From positions 682,001-746,000 of the forward strand of contig CP117875.1 of NCBI GenBank assembly GCA_028736075.1: 64,000 nucleotides of DNA, in the 5' to 3' direction. This DNA is from Chryseobacterium sp. KACC 21268. GTDB taxonomy: Bacteria; Bacteroidota; Bacteroidia; Flavobacteriales; Weeksellaceae. Each line of letters opens with the position of its first letter. The stretch's first letter is position 1. The notes under the pieces are model-generated. The model did not search any database. It was given only the letters and a program-made list of their open reading frames with translations, and was not told the origin of the DNA. This document shows, piece after piece, positions 53,231 to 60,840 of the stretch. Made by a program: the position numbers and the translations under genes.

Positions 53231-54694
53231 ATGCTGCAACGGTTTATCAAATTAGAATTCAAAAGTTTTTTCCGGTCCAGTTCTTTGGCGACGAATGTGA
53301 TTATCAAAATCTTCCAGCTTTTGGGAATGTTATATATGTTGGCGATGTTTGTATTCATTGCTTTTGGCGCTTACTATTTTCCGAAGAAGGAACTGCACAT
53401 CGACCCAGTGTTGGTCATCAGCAGATTTTTGATCTATTGGCTGGTCGCTGATCTTTTTCTGAGATATTTTTTCCAGCAGATGCCGACGCAGAACATCAAA
53501 CCATTTTTGACGATGAACATCAAGAAAAGTACACTCGTGAATTATATGATCGGCAAAACATTTTCGTCATTCTTCAGTTGGGGTGGACTTTTCATCTACA
53601 TTCCACTTTTGGTGATCTTGCTTTATAATGGACATTCGGTTCTGGGAAGCTTTGCTTGGATCTTTGCCATTATCATTTTAAGTTTCTGCAGCAATTTCCT
53701 TAATATCCTTCTGAATGGAAAAGACGCTGTGGTTTGGATTATCGGAATCATTTTGGTCGTGTTTGCAGGCTTGGATTATTACAAAATCATTTCGCTATCT
53801 TCATTTTCGGAATTGATCTTCACTAAGTTTTACCATCATTGGTGGACGATCATTGGTCCAATTTTATTGATGTTGATCGGCTTTTTCATCGTTAAAAAAT
53901 TCATCAAAGAGAATTTCTATCTGGACAAAGGTTTGGAAATGAAACAGGAAGTAGGGAAGACAGAAAGTATTCAATTTCTCAATAAATACGGCGTTCTCGG
54001 AACATTTATTAATAATGACATTAGAATGATCAAACGTAGCAAAGCCGCGAAATCTATTGCCTTGGGAAGTTTCCTGTTTTTGTTCTACGGCTTGCTTCTG
54101 TTCAGTTCTCCGACTTACAAAACCGCTTATATGCAGCTGTTTATGGGATTGTTCGTAACAGGTGGATTTCTTTTTATGTTCGGACAAAGAGTGCCATCGT
54201 TCGATAGTTCCTATTATCCATTGATGATGACTTTGAATGTGCCCTACAAAGAATATCTGCGTGCCAAATGGTGGCTCATCGTAAGTGCAGTTGCCGTGAG
54301 TATGGTTGTTGCGATTGCTTATGCATTTGTGAGTTGGGAATTGTATTTTACATTTCTAGCGGGCGGACTTTACAGTATCGGCGTCAATTCGCAGATCGTC
54401 TTGCTCTCAGGAGCGTATAACAAAAATCCGATTGACCTAAATGCAAGAGGAAAATCCATCGGAAAGAAAAACAATTTCAGTTTCAAAAGTATCTTAATGA
54501 TCTTGCCTCAAATGGTGTTGCCAATGGCGGTTTTCGCGGGAACAAAATATTTATTCGGAACCACAGCAGCTGTAGCCAGTCTCGGTTTTCTTGGATTGAT
54601 CGGGTTTCTTTTCAGGGAAAAATTCTTCGATTTCATTGTTAAACTTTATAAGAAGGAAAAATATTCCACCATCAAAGCTTTCAAAGGAAATTAA
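53231..54694 (+). CDS. DUF5687 family membrane protein (ABC exporter permease-like)
   Basis: 487 residues, about ten membrane helices (e.g. MLYMLAMFVFIAFGAYYF; AVVWIIGIILVVFAGLDYY; IGPILLMLIGFFIVKKF). Bacteroidota family usually encoded beside an ABC ATPase; the ATPase here begins 31 bases after its stop. Together they are probably an ABC-2-like exporter. The substrate is unknown. Confidence 0.85.
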   Translation: MLQRFIKLEFKSFFRSSSLATNVIIKIFQLLGMLYMLAMFVFIAFGAYYFPKKELHIDPVLVISRFLIYWLVADLFLRYFFQQMPTQNIKPFLTMNIKKSTLVNYMIGKTFSSFFSWGGLFIYIPLLVILLYNGHSVLGSFAWIFAIIILSFCSNFLNILLNGKDAVVWIIGIILVVFAGLDYYKIISLSSFSELIFTKFYHHWWTIIGPILLMLIGFFIVKKFIKENFYLDKGLEMKQEVGKTESIQFLNKYGVLGTFINNDIRMIKRSKAAKSIALGSFLFLFYGLLLFSSPTYKTAYMQLFMGLFVTGGFLFMFGQRVPSFDSSYYPLMMTLNVPYKEYLRAKWWLIVSAVAVSMVVAIAYAFVSWELYFTFLAGGLYSIGVNSQIVLLSGAYNKNPIDLNARGKSIGKKNNFSFKSILMILPQMVLPMAVFAGTKYLFGTTAAVASLGFLGLIGFLFREKFFDFIVKLYKKEKYSTIKAFKGN

Positions 54695-54725
54695 ATCTAA
54701 ACTCTCACCTCTAATATCTAAATAA

Positions 54726-55436
54726 ATGATCACAATAAATAACCTCTCCAAAGTTTACGAAAACAAAAAAGTCCTAAGCATAGAATCCCTGGATTTCCAA
54801 AAAGGGCAAACCATTGGTCTCGTCGGGAACAATGGTGCTGGAAAGACGACCTTATTCAGTCTGATCCTTGACTTGATCGAAACCACTTCCGGTTTTGTTG
54901 CCATTGACCAGGAAAAAGTCAACGAATCCGAAAACTGGAAAAACAAAGTCGGCGCTTTCATCGATGAAACTTTTCTGATCGGCTACCTGACTCCAGAAGA
55001 ATATTTCTATTTCCTCGGCGAACTCAGAGGTCAAACCAAGATCCAAGTCGACGAATTCCTGAAAAACTTCAACGATTTCTTTAACGGCGAAATCCTGAAT
55101 GCCAAAAAATACATCCGAGATCTTTCTAAAGGAAATATGAAGAAAGTCGGGATCATCGGCGCATTGATTGGAACACCTCAGATCATTATCCTCGATGAGC
55201 CTTTTGCCAACTTGGATCCATCAACACAGATTAAACTTAAAAATTTAATTAGAGATTGGTCTAAGAATTCAGATTCCACATTCCTGATTTCCAGCCACGA
55301 TCTGGCGCACACCACAGAAGTTTGCGAAAGGATCGTGGTTATCAACAAAGGCGAATTGGTAAGAGACATCCAAACTTCTCCGGAAACTTTGAGAGATCTG
55401 GAGCAATATTTTGCAGACCAGGTTTCTGTTAATTAA
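54726..55436 (+). CDS. ABC transporter ATP-binding protein
   Basis: 236 residues. Walker A GNNGAGKTT, signature LSKGNMKKVG (a variant LSGGQ), Walker B IIILDEPFANLD, H-loop ISSHDLAHT. Matches the ATPases paired with DUF5687-type permeases. Its partner is the gene directly upstream. Terminator at 55464. Confidence 0.92.
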   Translation: MITINNLSKVYENKKVLSIESLDFQKGQTIGLVGNNGAGKTTLFSLILDLIETTSGFVAIDQEKVNESENWKNKVGAFIDETFLIGYLTPEEYFYFLGELRGQTKIQVDEFLKNFNDFFNGEILNAKKYIRDLSKGNMKKVGIIGALIGTPQIIILDEPFANLDPSTQIKLKNLIRDWSKNSDSTFLISSHDLAHTTEVCERIVVINKGELVRDIQTSPETLRDLEQYFADQVSVN

Positions 55437-55463
55437 GAATGAAAAATTAATCAATAAAATAAA

Positions 55464-55494
55464 AAAATGCCTCAGAGATCTCTGAGGCATTTTT
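55464..55494. terminator. Bidirectional intrinsic terminator
   Basis: 15-bp perfect arms AAAATGCCTCAGAGA / TCTCTGAGGCATTTT between convergent ABC and fumC genes; essentially no loop, so the tip must open. Confidence 0.85.
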
Positions 55495-55516
55495 CTAATA
55501 TCTAAGGTGTAGCTTC

Positions 55517-56911
55517 TTATTTCAAGCTTCCAACCATATCTTCTGGTTTCACCCATTCGTCAAATTGTTCGGCAGTCAAAAGGCCAAGATTGACGGCTTC
55601 TTCTTTCAGAGTTGTTCCGTTCTTGTGAGCCGTTTTAGCAATTTTTGCTGCGTTTTCGTAACCGATGTGTGTGTTAAGCGCTGTCACCAACATCAAAGAT
55701 TTGTCAACCAATTCCTTGATTCTCGGTTCGTTCGGCTCGATTCCAACCGCACAATGGTCATTGAATGAGATCATAGCATCTGCCAACAACTGTGCAGATT
55801 GCAAGAAATTGTAAGCCATTACTGGTTTGAAAACATTCAATTCGTAATTTCCTTGTGTTCCTGCGAAAGAGATTGTCGTATCGTTTCCAAGAACTTGCGC
55901 GCAAACCATTGTAATCGCTTCATTCTGAGTAGGATTTACTTTTCCTGGCATAATAGAAGAACCTGGTTCGTTCTCCGGAATGTGGATCTCGCCAATTCCC
56001 GATCTTGGTCCAGAAGCTAAAAGTCTAATGTCCTGAGCAATTTTGTAAAGAGAAACCGCCAACTGCTTCAAAGCACCGTGAGATTCCACGATTCCGTCGT
56101 GCGCTGCCAAAGCCTCGAATTTATTCGGGGCCGTTACGAACGGAAGTCCTGTAAAATCCGCAATATATTTAGCCACCAAAACATCATAACCTTTCGGCGT
56201 ATTCAGTCCGGTTCCAACTGCAGTTCCGCCAAGCGCCAATTCCTTCAAGTGATCCAAAGTGTTGTGGATCGCTTTTTTCGCGTAATCCAGTTGAGCAACA
56301 TAGCCAGAGAATTCTTGTCCCAGCGTCAATGGCGTCGCATCCATCAAATGCGTTCTTCCGATTTTCACGATGTTCTGGAATTTCTTCGCTTTTTCGTCCA
56401 GCGTATTTCTCAATTTTTCCAAGGCAGGCAAAGTATCTTTCACCACTTTCGTGTAAGCTGCGATGTGCATTGCCGTTGGATAAGTGTCGTTGGAAGACTG
56501 GGATTTGTTTACATCATCATTCGGGTGAACCAAAGTTTTCTCGCCAAGATTGCCGCCGTTCAAAACGTGAGATCTGTTGGCAACCACCTCGTTCACATTC
56601 ATATTAGATTGTGTTCCAGAACCCGTTTGCCAGATCACAAGAGGAAACTCATCGTACAATTTCCCTTCCAGGATCTCGTCACAAACTTTCCCGATCAGGT
56701 CTCTTTTTTCTTGGTCAAGAACGCCTAATTCTGCATTGGTAAACGCCGCGGCTTTCTTTAGGTAAGCAAACGCGTCGATGATTTCGCGAGGCATACTTCC
56801 TTCCGGCCCGATTTTGAAATTATTTCTGGAACGCTCCGTCTGTGCACCCCAAAATTTCTCTGCAGGCACTTGCACGTCGCCCATTGTGTCTTTTTCGATT
56901 CTGAAACTCAT
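55517..56911 (-). CDS. fumC: Fumarate hydratase, class II
   Basis: 464 residues. Fumarase/aspartase signature [11 protein letters not shown], with [17 protein letters not shown] and [20 protein letters not shown]. Hydrates fumarate to L-malate in the TCA cycle; no iron-sulfur cluster. The gene stands alone, with a dispersed repeat upstream. Confidence 0.96.
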   Translation of the reverse strand: MSFRIEKDTMGDVQVPAEKFWGAQTERSRNNFKIGPEGSMPREIIDAFAYLKKAAAFTNAELGVLDQEKRDLIGKVCDEILEGKLYDEFPLVIWQTGSGTQSNMNVNEVVANRSHVLNGGNLGEKTLVHPNDDVNKSQSSNDTYPTAMHIAAYTKVVKDTLPALEKLRNTLDEKAKKFQNIVKIGRTHLMDATPLTLGQEFSGYVAQLDYAKKAIHNTLDHLKELALGGTAVGTGLNTPKGYDVLVAKYIADFTGLPFVTAPNKFEALAAHDGIVESHGALKQLAVSLYKIAQDIRLLASGPRSGIGEIHIPENEPGSSIMPGKVNPTQNEAITMVCAQVLGNDTTISFAGTQGNYELNVFKPVMAYNFLQSAQLLADAMISFNDHCAVGIEPNEPRIKELVDKSLMLVTALNTHIGYENAAKIAKTAHKNGTTLKEEAVNLGLLTAEQFDEWVKPEDMVGSLK

Positions 56912-56930
56912 TATTTTATATTTATTTATT

Positions 56931-57026
56931 TTTTAGGAGCTGTTTCCCGCTTTCCGCTATTACTCCTCACGCCCAGGCTTTTCCCAGCGCGTGTTGTGGG
57001 GTAACCGCTGCAATCGGGGCTAGGGA
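56931..57026. repeat. Dispersed intergenic repeat, AGGAGCTGTTTCCCGC type (copy D)
   Basis: Begins TTTTAGGAGCTGTTTCCCGC, contains CGCTATTACTCCTCACGCCC and ends CGCTGCAATCGGGGCTAGGG. Its block order parallels copies A-C but the sequence has diverged, so it may be a second subfamily. It lies in the gap between fumC and the divergent gene at 57187. Confidence 0.65.
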
Positions 57027-57137
57027 TTTGTCTATTTTATCCAATTTTCCCCACCAACTTGACATTGATTTTTACAACCTTACGAAATTACTAAAAACTA
57101 AAAGTTCAGCAAAATGAAAAAAATCAAGTCAGAAATT

Positions 57138-57168
57138 TTGTGAGTTTTGGTAAAATCATCTACTTTTG
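57138..57168 (+). promoter_or_regulatory. Promoter of the small membrane protein gene
   Basis: TTG (57138-57140), 20-base spacer, TACTTTTG (57161-57168): full match to the Bacteroidota consensus. The leader would be about 15 bases. Confidence 0.75.
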
Positions 57169-57186
57169 CTAAAAATATATAGCATT

Positions 57187-57462
57187 ATGATGTTATCAGC
57201 ATTCTGGCCGGTTTACCAATTCCTTTGGACAATCTATTTCTTCACAATGATGATTTGTGGATTTTGGTGTATTTTGATGTTCTTCGGATTCATCGTACCA
57301 CTTTGGTTAACAGAAGGTGTAGCGGAATATTTTGGGAAGATCAACAAGAACTTCGATCCAGAAAAGATCAGATACAAAAAGCTTTATGAGCAAGAAGGTG
57401 TAGAAGTGATCTACCAAAGACCTGCAGGTGAAAAACCAGTGAGCCACGGTCACCACCATTAA
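57187..57462 (+). CDS. Small membrane protein of unknown function
   Basis: 91 residues from the ATG at 57187 (an upstream TTG at 57166 lies inside the promoter). Two tight helices, FWPVYQFLWTIYFFTMMICGFWCIL and MFFGFIVPLWL in outline, then a soluble tail ending SHGHHH. The tail (FDPEKIRYKKLYEQEGVEVIYQRPAGEK) is charged. Family not recognised. The terminal histidine cluster could bind metal. Single-gene unit with its own promoter and terminator. Confidence 0.75.
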   Translation: MMLSAFWPVYQFLWTIYFFTMMICGFWCILMFFGFIVPLWLTEGVAEYFGKINKNFDPEKIRYKKLYEQEGVEVIYQRPAGEKPVSHGHHH

Positions 57463-57518
57463 TTTGGCAATTTTCTTTTCGTGAGAGATTGCACTCAAAG
57501 CGAAACAATATATATTAG

Positions 57519-57547
57519 ATCCATTCTTTTTTAAGAGTGGATTTTTC
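57519..57547 (+). terminator. Intrinsic terminator
   Basis: Arms ATCCA and TGGAT with inner TCTT / AAGA, followed by TTTTTCTTTTT. Confidence 0.6.
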
Positions 57548-57550
57548 TTT

Positions 57551-57656
57551 TTAACCACAAAGGCACAAAGGAATTTCACAAAGAACACTATAAATATCCA
57601 TTTACTAAAATTAGCCTTGTGAACCTTGTGCAAAAACTTTGTGCCTTTGTGGTTTA
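57551..57656. repeat. Inverted repeat with 18-bp perfect arms
   Basis: Arms AACCACAAAGGCACAAAG (from 57553) and CTTTGTGCCTTTGTGGTT (to 57655) are perfect inverted repeats 106 bases end to end. The ends match the element at 16278-16464. No ORF inside. It lies between a terminator and the prfA promoter region. Confidence 0.8.
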
Positions 57657-57738
57657 CAAAAATCATAGTAAAATCAAACTCTCTTTCTTGAATCTCGAGT
57701 CATTATTCTTGCCTCTTTTTTCTTGATTCTTAATTCCG

Positions 57739-57746
57739 TATCTTTG
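57739..57746 (+). promoter_or_regulatory. TAnnTTTG promoter element of prfA
   Basis: TATCTTTG, 17 bases before the prfA ATG. No TTG at the standard spacing. Confidence 0.45.
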
Positions 57747-57763
57747 CACTTTAAAAATTTAAT

Positions 57764-58852
57764 ATGTCCAAGTCATTAATTCCAAAACTGGAAGCGATAA
57801 AACAACGATATAATGAGGTCGCGGATCTTATCATCCAACCAGATGTGATCACTGACCAAAAAAGATATTCCACACTCAACAAAGAATACAGCGATCTGGG
57901 AAAGATCGTGAAAGTATTTGATGAATATAAAGGTGCCCTAGACACGATTGCTGAATCCGATGAGATCATTGCCGACGGTTCTGACAAAGAATTCGTAGAA
58001 ATGGCAAAGCAGGAGAAGTACGAAGCGATGGACAAACTTCCTGAATATGAGGAACAGCTTAAATTCCTACTGATCCCGAAAGATCCAACCGATGACAAAA
58101 ACGTGATTGTGGAACTTCGTGCCGGAACTGGTGGTGATGAAGCGGCCATCTTCGTGGAAGATGTTTACAGAGCTTACGCGATGTATTTCAAAACCAAAGG
58201 TTGGAAGCACGAGATCACCGATTCCAGCGAATCTACCAAAGGTTACAAAGAATTAATTCTAAGGATTGAAGGTGACGGTGTTTACGGAATTATGAAATTT
58301 GAATCCGGCGTTCACCGTGTACAGCGTGTTCCGGAAACCGAATCTCAAGGTCGTGTTCACACTTCGGCTATCACAATTGCCGTTTTGCCAGAAGCAGAAG
58401 AAATTGATTTTGAACTGAATCCTGCAGACATCGAGATGCAAACTTCACGTTCCGGAGGTGCTGGTGGACAGAACGTAAACAAGGTTGAGACGAAAGTACA
58501 GTTGACGCACAAACCGTCTGGTATGGTCGTGGTTTGTCAGCAAGCGCGTTCTCAGTTGGCAAACAGAGAGTTAGCAATGGAAATGCTTCGTACGAAGTTA
58601 TACGATATCGAGGTTCAGAAATCTGTTGGTGATATTGCGGCACAACGTAAATCGATGGTTTCCACAGGTGACCGTTCTGCAAAGATCAAAACGTACAACT
58701 ATCCGCAAGGAAGGGTGACGGATCACAGGATCAACAAATCAATGTACAACCTGGATGCTTATATGAACGGCGATATTTCTGAGATGATCGATGCTGTAAT
58801 TATGGCAGAAAATGCGGAGAAATTAAAAGGAGAAGAGGAAGGGATTTCTTAA
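57764..58852 (+). CDS. prfA: Peptide chain release factor 1
   Basis: 362 residues. The GGQ motif that triggers peptidyl-tRNA hydrolysis is in [19 protein letters not shown] (about residue 233). The stop-codon-reading region includes [15 protein letters not shown]1 reads UAA and UAG. Full length for the family. Gene alone with terminator at 58874. Confidence 0.97.
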   Translation: MSKSLIPKLEAIKQRYNEVADLIIQPDVITDQKRYSTLNKEYSDLGKIVKVFDEYKGALDTIAESDEIIADGSDKEFVEMAKQEKYEAMDKLPEYEEQLKFLLIPKDPTDDKNVIVELRAGTGGDEAAIFVEDVYRAYAMYFKTKGWKHEITDSSESTKGYKELILRIEGDGVYGIMKFESGVHRVQRVPETESQGRVHTSAITIAVLPEAEEIDFELNPADIEMQTSRSGGAGGQNVNKVETKVQLTHKPSGMVVVCQQARSQLANRELAMEMLRTKLYDIEVQKSVGDIAAQRKSMVSTGDRSAKIKTYNYPQGRVTDHRINKSMYNLDAYMNGDISEMIDAVIMAENAEKLKGEEEGIS

Positions 58853-58873
58853 GTTCCTCGATTTACATAATAA

Positions 58874-58902
58874 AAAAAGACTGCAATTTGCAGTCTTTTT
58901 TT
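58874..58902. terminator. Bidirectional intrinsic terminator
   Basis: 12-bp arms AAAAAGACTGCA / TGCAGTCTTTTT between the convergent prfA and DUF6146 genes. Confidence 0.85.
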
Positions 58903-59327
58903 TATCTGAATTTATCTATTCCTCTCAAGCCATTGAATTGGATGCCGTATTTCCAATTGCAATAGGCGAAGAATTGGTACATTCTGTATTCGAATTCAAA
59001 GCCATAATTTTCTTTTGGATCATAATCGATGGCTACTTCATAAAAATTTCGGTTGGTGCCAGAATAGAATCTGGAGTTCCATTCGGTAACCAAAATTGTA
59101 TTTCGTGATTTCAAACTGGCTTCCGTGAACATCGATCTTGGTTGCGCTCTGGATGCAACAAAGGTTTCATATTCCGTGTCGAAAACTGTGATCTCCCACT
59201 CGTCGGCAGAGTCGGTTTTCTTTTGAGTTGTGAGTGATAGTTTCTGATCTGCTGCCGGTGGTTTTGAACTTACAGCGCAAGACCAGATGAAAGCGGACAA
59301 TATTGCAAGAACTATTATATTTTTCAT
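58902..59327 (-). CDS. DUF6146 family lipoprotein
   Basis: 141 residues from the ATG at 59327, the start with a compact signal (IIVLAILSAFIWSC, lipobox Cys). The mature part has DEWEITVFDTEYETFVASRAQPRSMF and TEWNSRFYSGTNRNFYEVAIDYDPKENYGFEFEYRMYQFF in plan, matching the DUF6146 pattern of aromatic-rich beta strands. Outer-membrane or periplasmic lipoprotein of unknown role. It lies on the same strand as the EEP nuclease upstream, but a terminator separates them. Confidence 0.85.
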   Translation of the reverse strand: MKNIIVLAILSAFIWSCAVSSKPPAADQKLSLTTQKKTDSADEWEITVFDTEYETFVASRAQPRSMFTEASLKSRNTILVTEWNSRFYSGTNRNFYEVAIDYDPKENYGFEFEYRMYQFFAYCNWKYGIQFNGLRGIDKFR

Positions 59328-59357
59328 GGGATTAAGATATAACATTATTTAAACAAA

Positions 59358-59384
59358 AAACCGTTCCAAAGATTGAAACGGTTT
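59358..59384 (-). terminator. Intrinsic terminator of the nuclease gene
   Basis: Arms AACCGTT / AACGGTT; on the minus strand followed by TTTTTTGTTT. It separates the nuclease gene from the DUF6146 gene. Confidence 0.7.
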
Positions 59385-59412
59385 GTATAAGTTTGATATT
59401 GTTTGCTTTGTG

Positions 59413-60618
59413 TTAAGGTGTTGGGTCTTTTTGCAAAACCACAAATGCCGGAAAGTGATCGGAATATCCACCCGTGAACTGATCGCCATTCCACGAACGG
59501 AAAGGGTAACCTTTGTAATTGCCTTCTTTGTTTACTAAATAAGCTGGTGCAAAGATCTCAGCCTTGAAAACTGTATAATCTTTTCTCACTTCTTTGTTAG
59601 GGGAATGTAGATTGGCGGAAACAATGATTTGATCAAATAAGTTAGGCGCATCCTGATATGCTAAAGATGCAACGCCATTCTTATATAAAGGATACATTAA
59701 ATTAAGATAAGGTGTAGTTTCTGATAAATCTTTTGGATTCCCTGCTGCTTTCAAATATGTTTTCAAACTTGGGCTGATGGGATCATCATTGAAATCTCCC
59801 ATTGCAAACATCTTTGTAGAAGGATCCAATGCTTGTACGCTGTCCATTTCTTTTTTAAGAATTGTAGCGGCTGCATTACGTTTTGGAAGTGAAGCTGCCT
59901 CTCCACCTCTTCTGGATGGCCAGTGATTTAGGAAAAATGCTACTTTCTCGTTGTCTAAGAAACCAGTTAATACAACAATGTCTCTCGTGTATTCTCTTTT
60001 GCCATCACTGCCGAAGATTTTCACTTCCTTTTTCCAGGATTTGGATGGCGTGAATCTTCTTTTCTGATAGATGAAACCAACGTCAATTCCTCTATAATCA
60101 TAAGAGTTATAATGTACAACGCCATAATCATATTTTGCAATTGCCGGTTCTTTCACAAGATCTTCCATTACCTGGCGGTTTTCTACTTCTATTAAACCTA
60201 CAACCACAGGCGCTGTATTCGTGTAAGCTTTTCCCATTTCTGAGATCACTTTTGCTTCATTCGCTAGCTTTTGTTTGTAAACTTTGTAATTATAGTTTTT
60301 ACCACTTTTTGGCGTGAACTCCTCAGATCCACCTTGGATTCTTATTACTTTCTTGCCTTTTAGAGATTGATCGTTCCAAGGGCCTGCATAATCTTTTTCT
60401 GTTACTTCAAGATATTTTATAGAATCCAAAGGCACGCTTCTGTGAAAAGCAGGGTTGTTAATGTCTTTTGTTCCATCTATATAATCAGCAGAACGAACAG
60501 TGTCCCATAGATTTTCAACATTCAGAAATCCTACAGTAGCAGCACGCACCTGTTTTTTTTGCTGTGCAGATAATAAGGACAAACTTAAAATAGCGATTAG
60601 GCTAAAAATATTTTTCAT
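59413..60618 (-). CDS. Secreted endonuclease/exonuclease/phosphatase (EEP) family protein
   Basis: 401 residues from the ATG at 60618; an upstream ATG at 60690 precedes the promoter and is not used. Signal peptide MKNIFSLIAILSLSLLSAQ. EEP fold: VGFLNVENLWDT (Asn), VGLIEVENRQV (catalytic Glu), NHWPSRRGGEAAS, AMGDFNDDPISP (Asp-Asn) and YSDHFPAFVVL (Asp-His). Probably an extracellular or periplasmic nuclease or phosphodiesterase. It is divergent to a TonB receptor and a DUF5689-like lipoprotein. Confidence 0.92.
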   Translation of the reverse strand: MKNIFSLIAILSLSLLSAQQKKQVRAATVGFLNVENLWDTVRSADYIDGTKDINNPAFHRSVPLDSIKYLEVTEKDYAGPWNDQSLKGKKVIRIQGGSEEFTPKSGKNYNYKVYKQKLANEAKVISEMGKAYTNTAPVVVGLIEVENRQVMEDLVKEPAIAKYDYGVVHYNSYDYRGIDVGFIYQKRRFTPSKSWKKEVKIFGSDGKREYTRDIVVLTGFLDNEKVAFFLNHWPSRRGGEAASLPKRNAAATILKKEMDSVQALDPSTKMFAMGDFNDDPISPSLKTYLKAAGNPKDLSETTPYLNLMYPLYKNGVASLAYQDAPNLFDQIIVSANLHSPNKEVRKDYTVFKAEIFAPAYLVNKEGNYKGYPFRSWNGDQFTGGYSDHFPAFVVLQKDPTP

Positions 60619-60638
60619 AAATAAAATATGTAAGGCTA

Positions 60639-60667
60639 CAAAAGTAATTTTTTTTGGTTTGTTGCAA
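60639..60667 (-). promoter_or_regulatory. Promoter of the EEP nuclease gene
   Basis: Minus strand TTG (60667-60665), 17-18 base spacer, TACTTTTG (60646-60639). It sets the start at 60618. Confidence 0.6.
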
Positions 60668-60772
60668 AATAAAAATTCAATGTTTTTCATAATTGATAAT
60701 TATGTTGCAATTAATTGACAATTTGTTAAAATAAAAAAAATGTTAAAAAGTATTAATTATCAAAAATTTATA

Positions 60773-60798
60773 TACATTTGCGTTCCGTGCGTAACGGA
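60773..60798 (+). promoter_or_regulatory. Promoter box and 5' stem-loop of the TonB receptor gene
   Basis: TACATTTG at 60773-60780 matches the -7 box, with no clear TTG. Right after it, TCCGT / ACGGA (60784-60798) can form a 5-bp stem-loop at the very 5' end of the mRNA, possibly a stabilising structure. Confidence 0.45.
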
Positions 60799-60840
60799 CT
60801 GTATATTAGAAAAAAAGAGCAAACAAAACCTAATTGATTT

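Noticed and set aside
56078..56728. 216-codon open frame on the plus strand inside fumC
   Set aside because: Antisense shadow of fumarase; no start signal and no likeness to known proteins.
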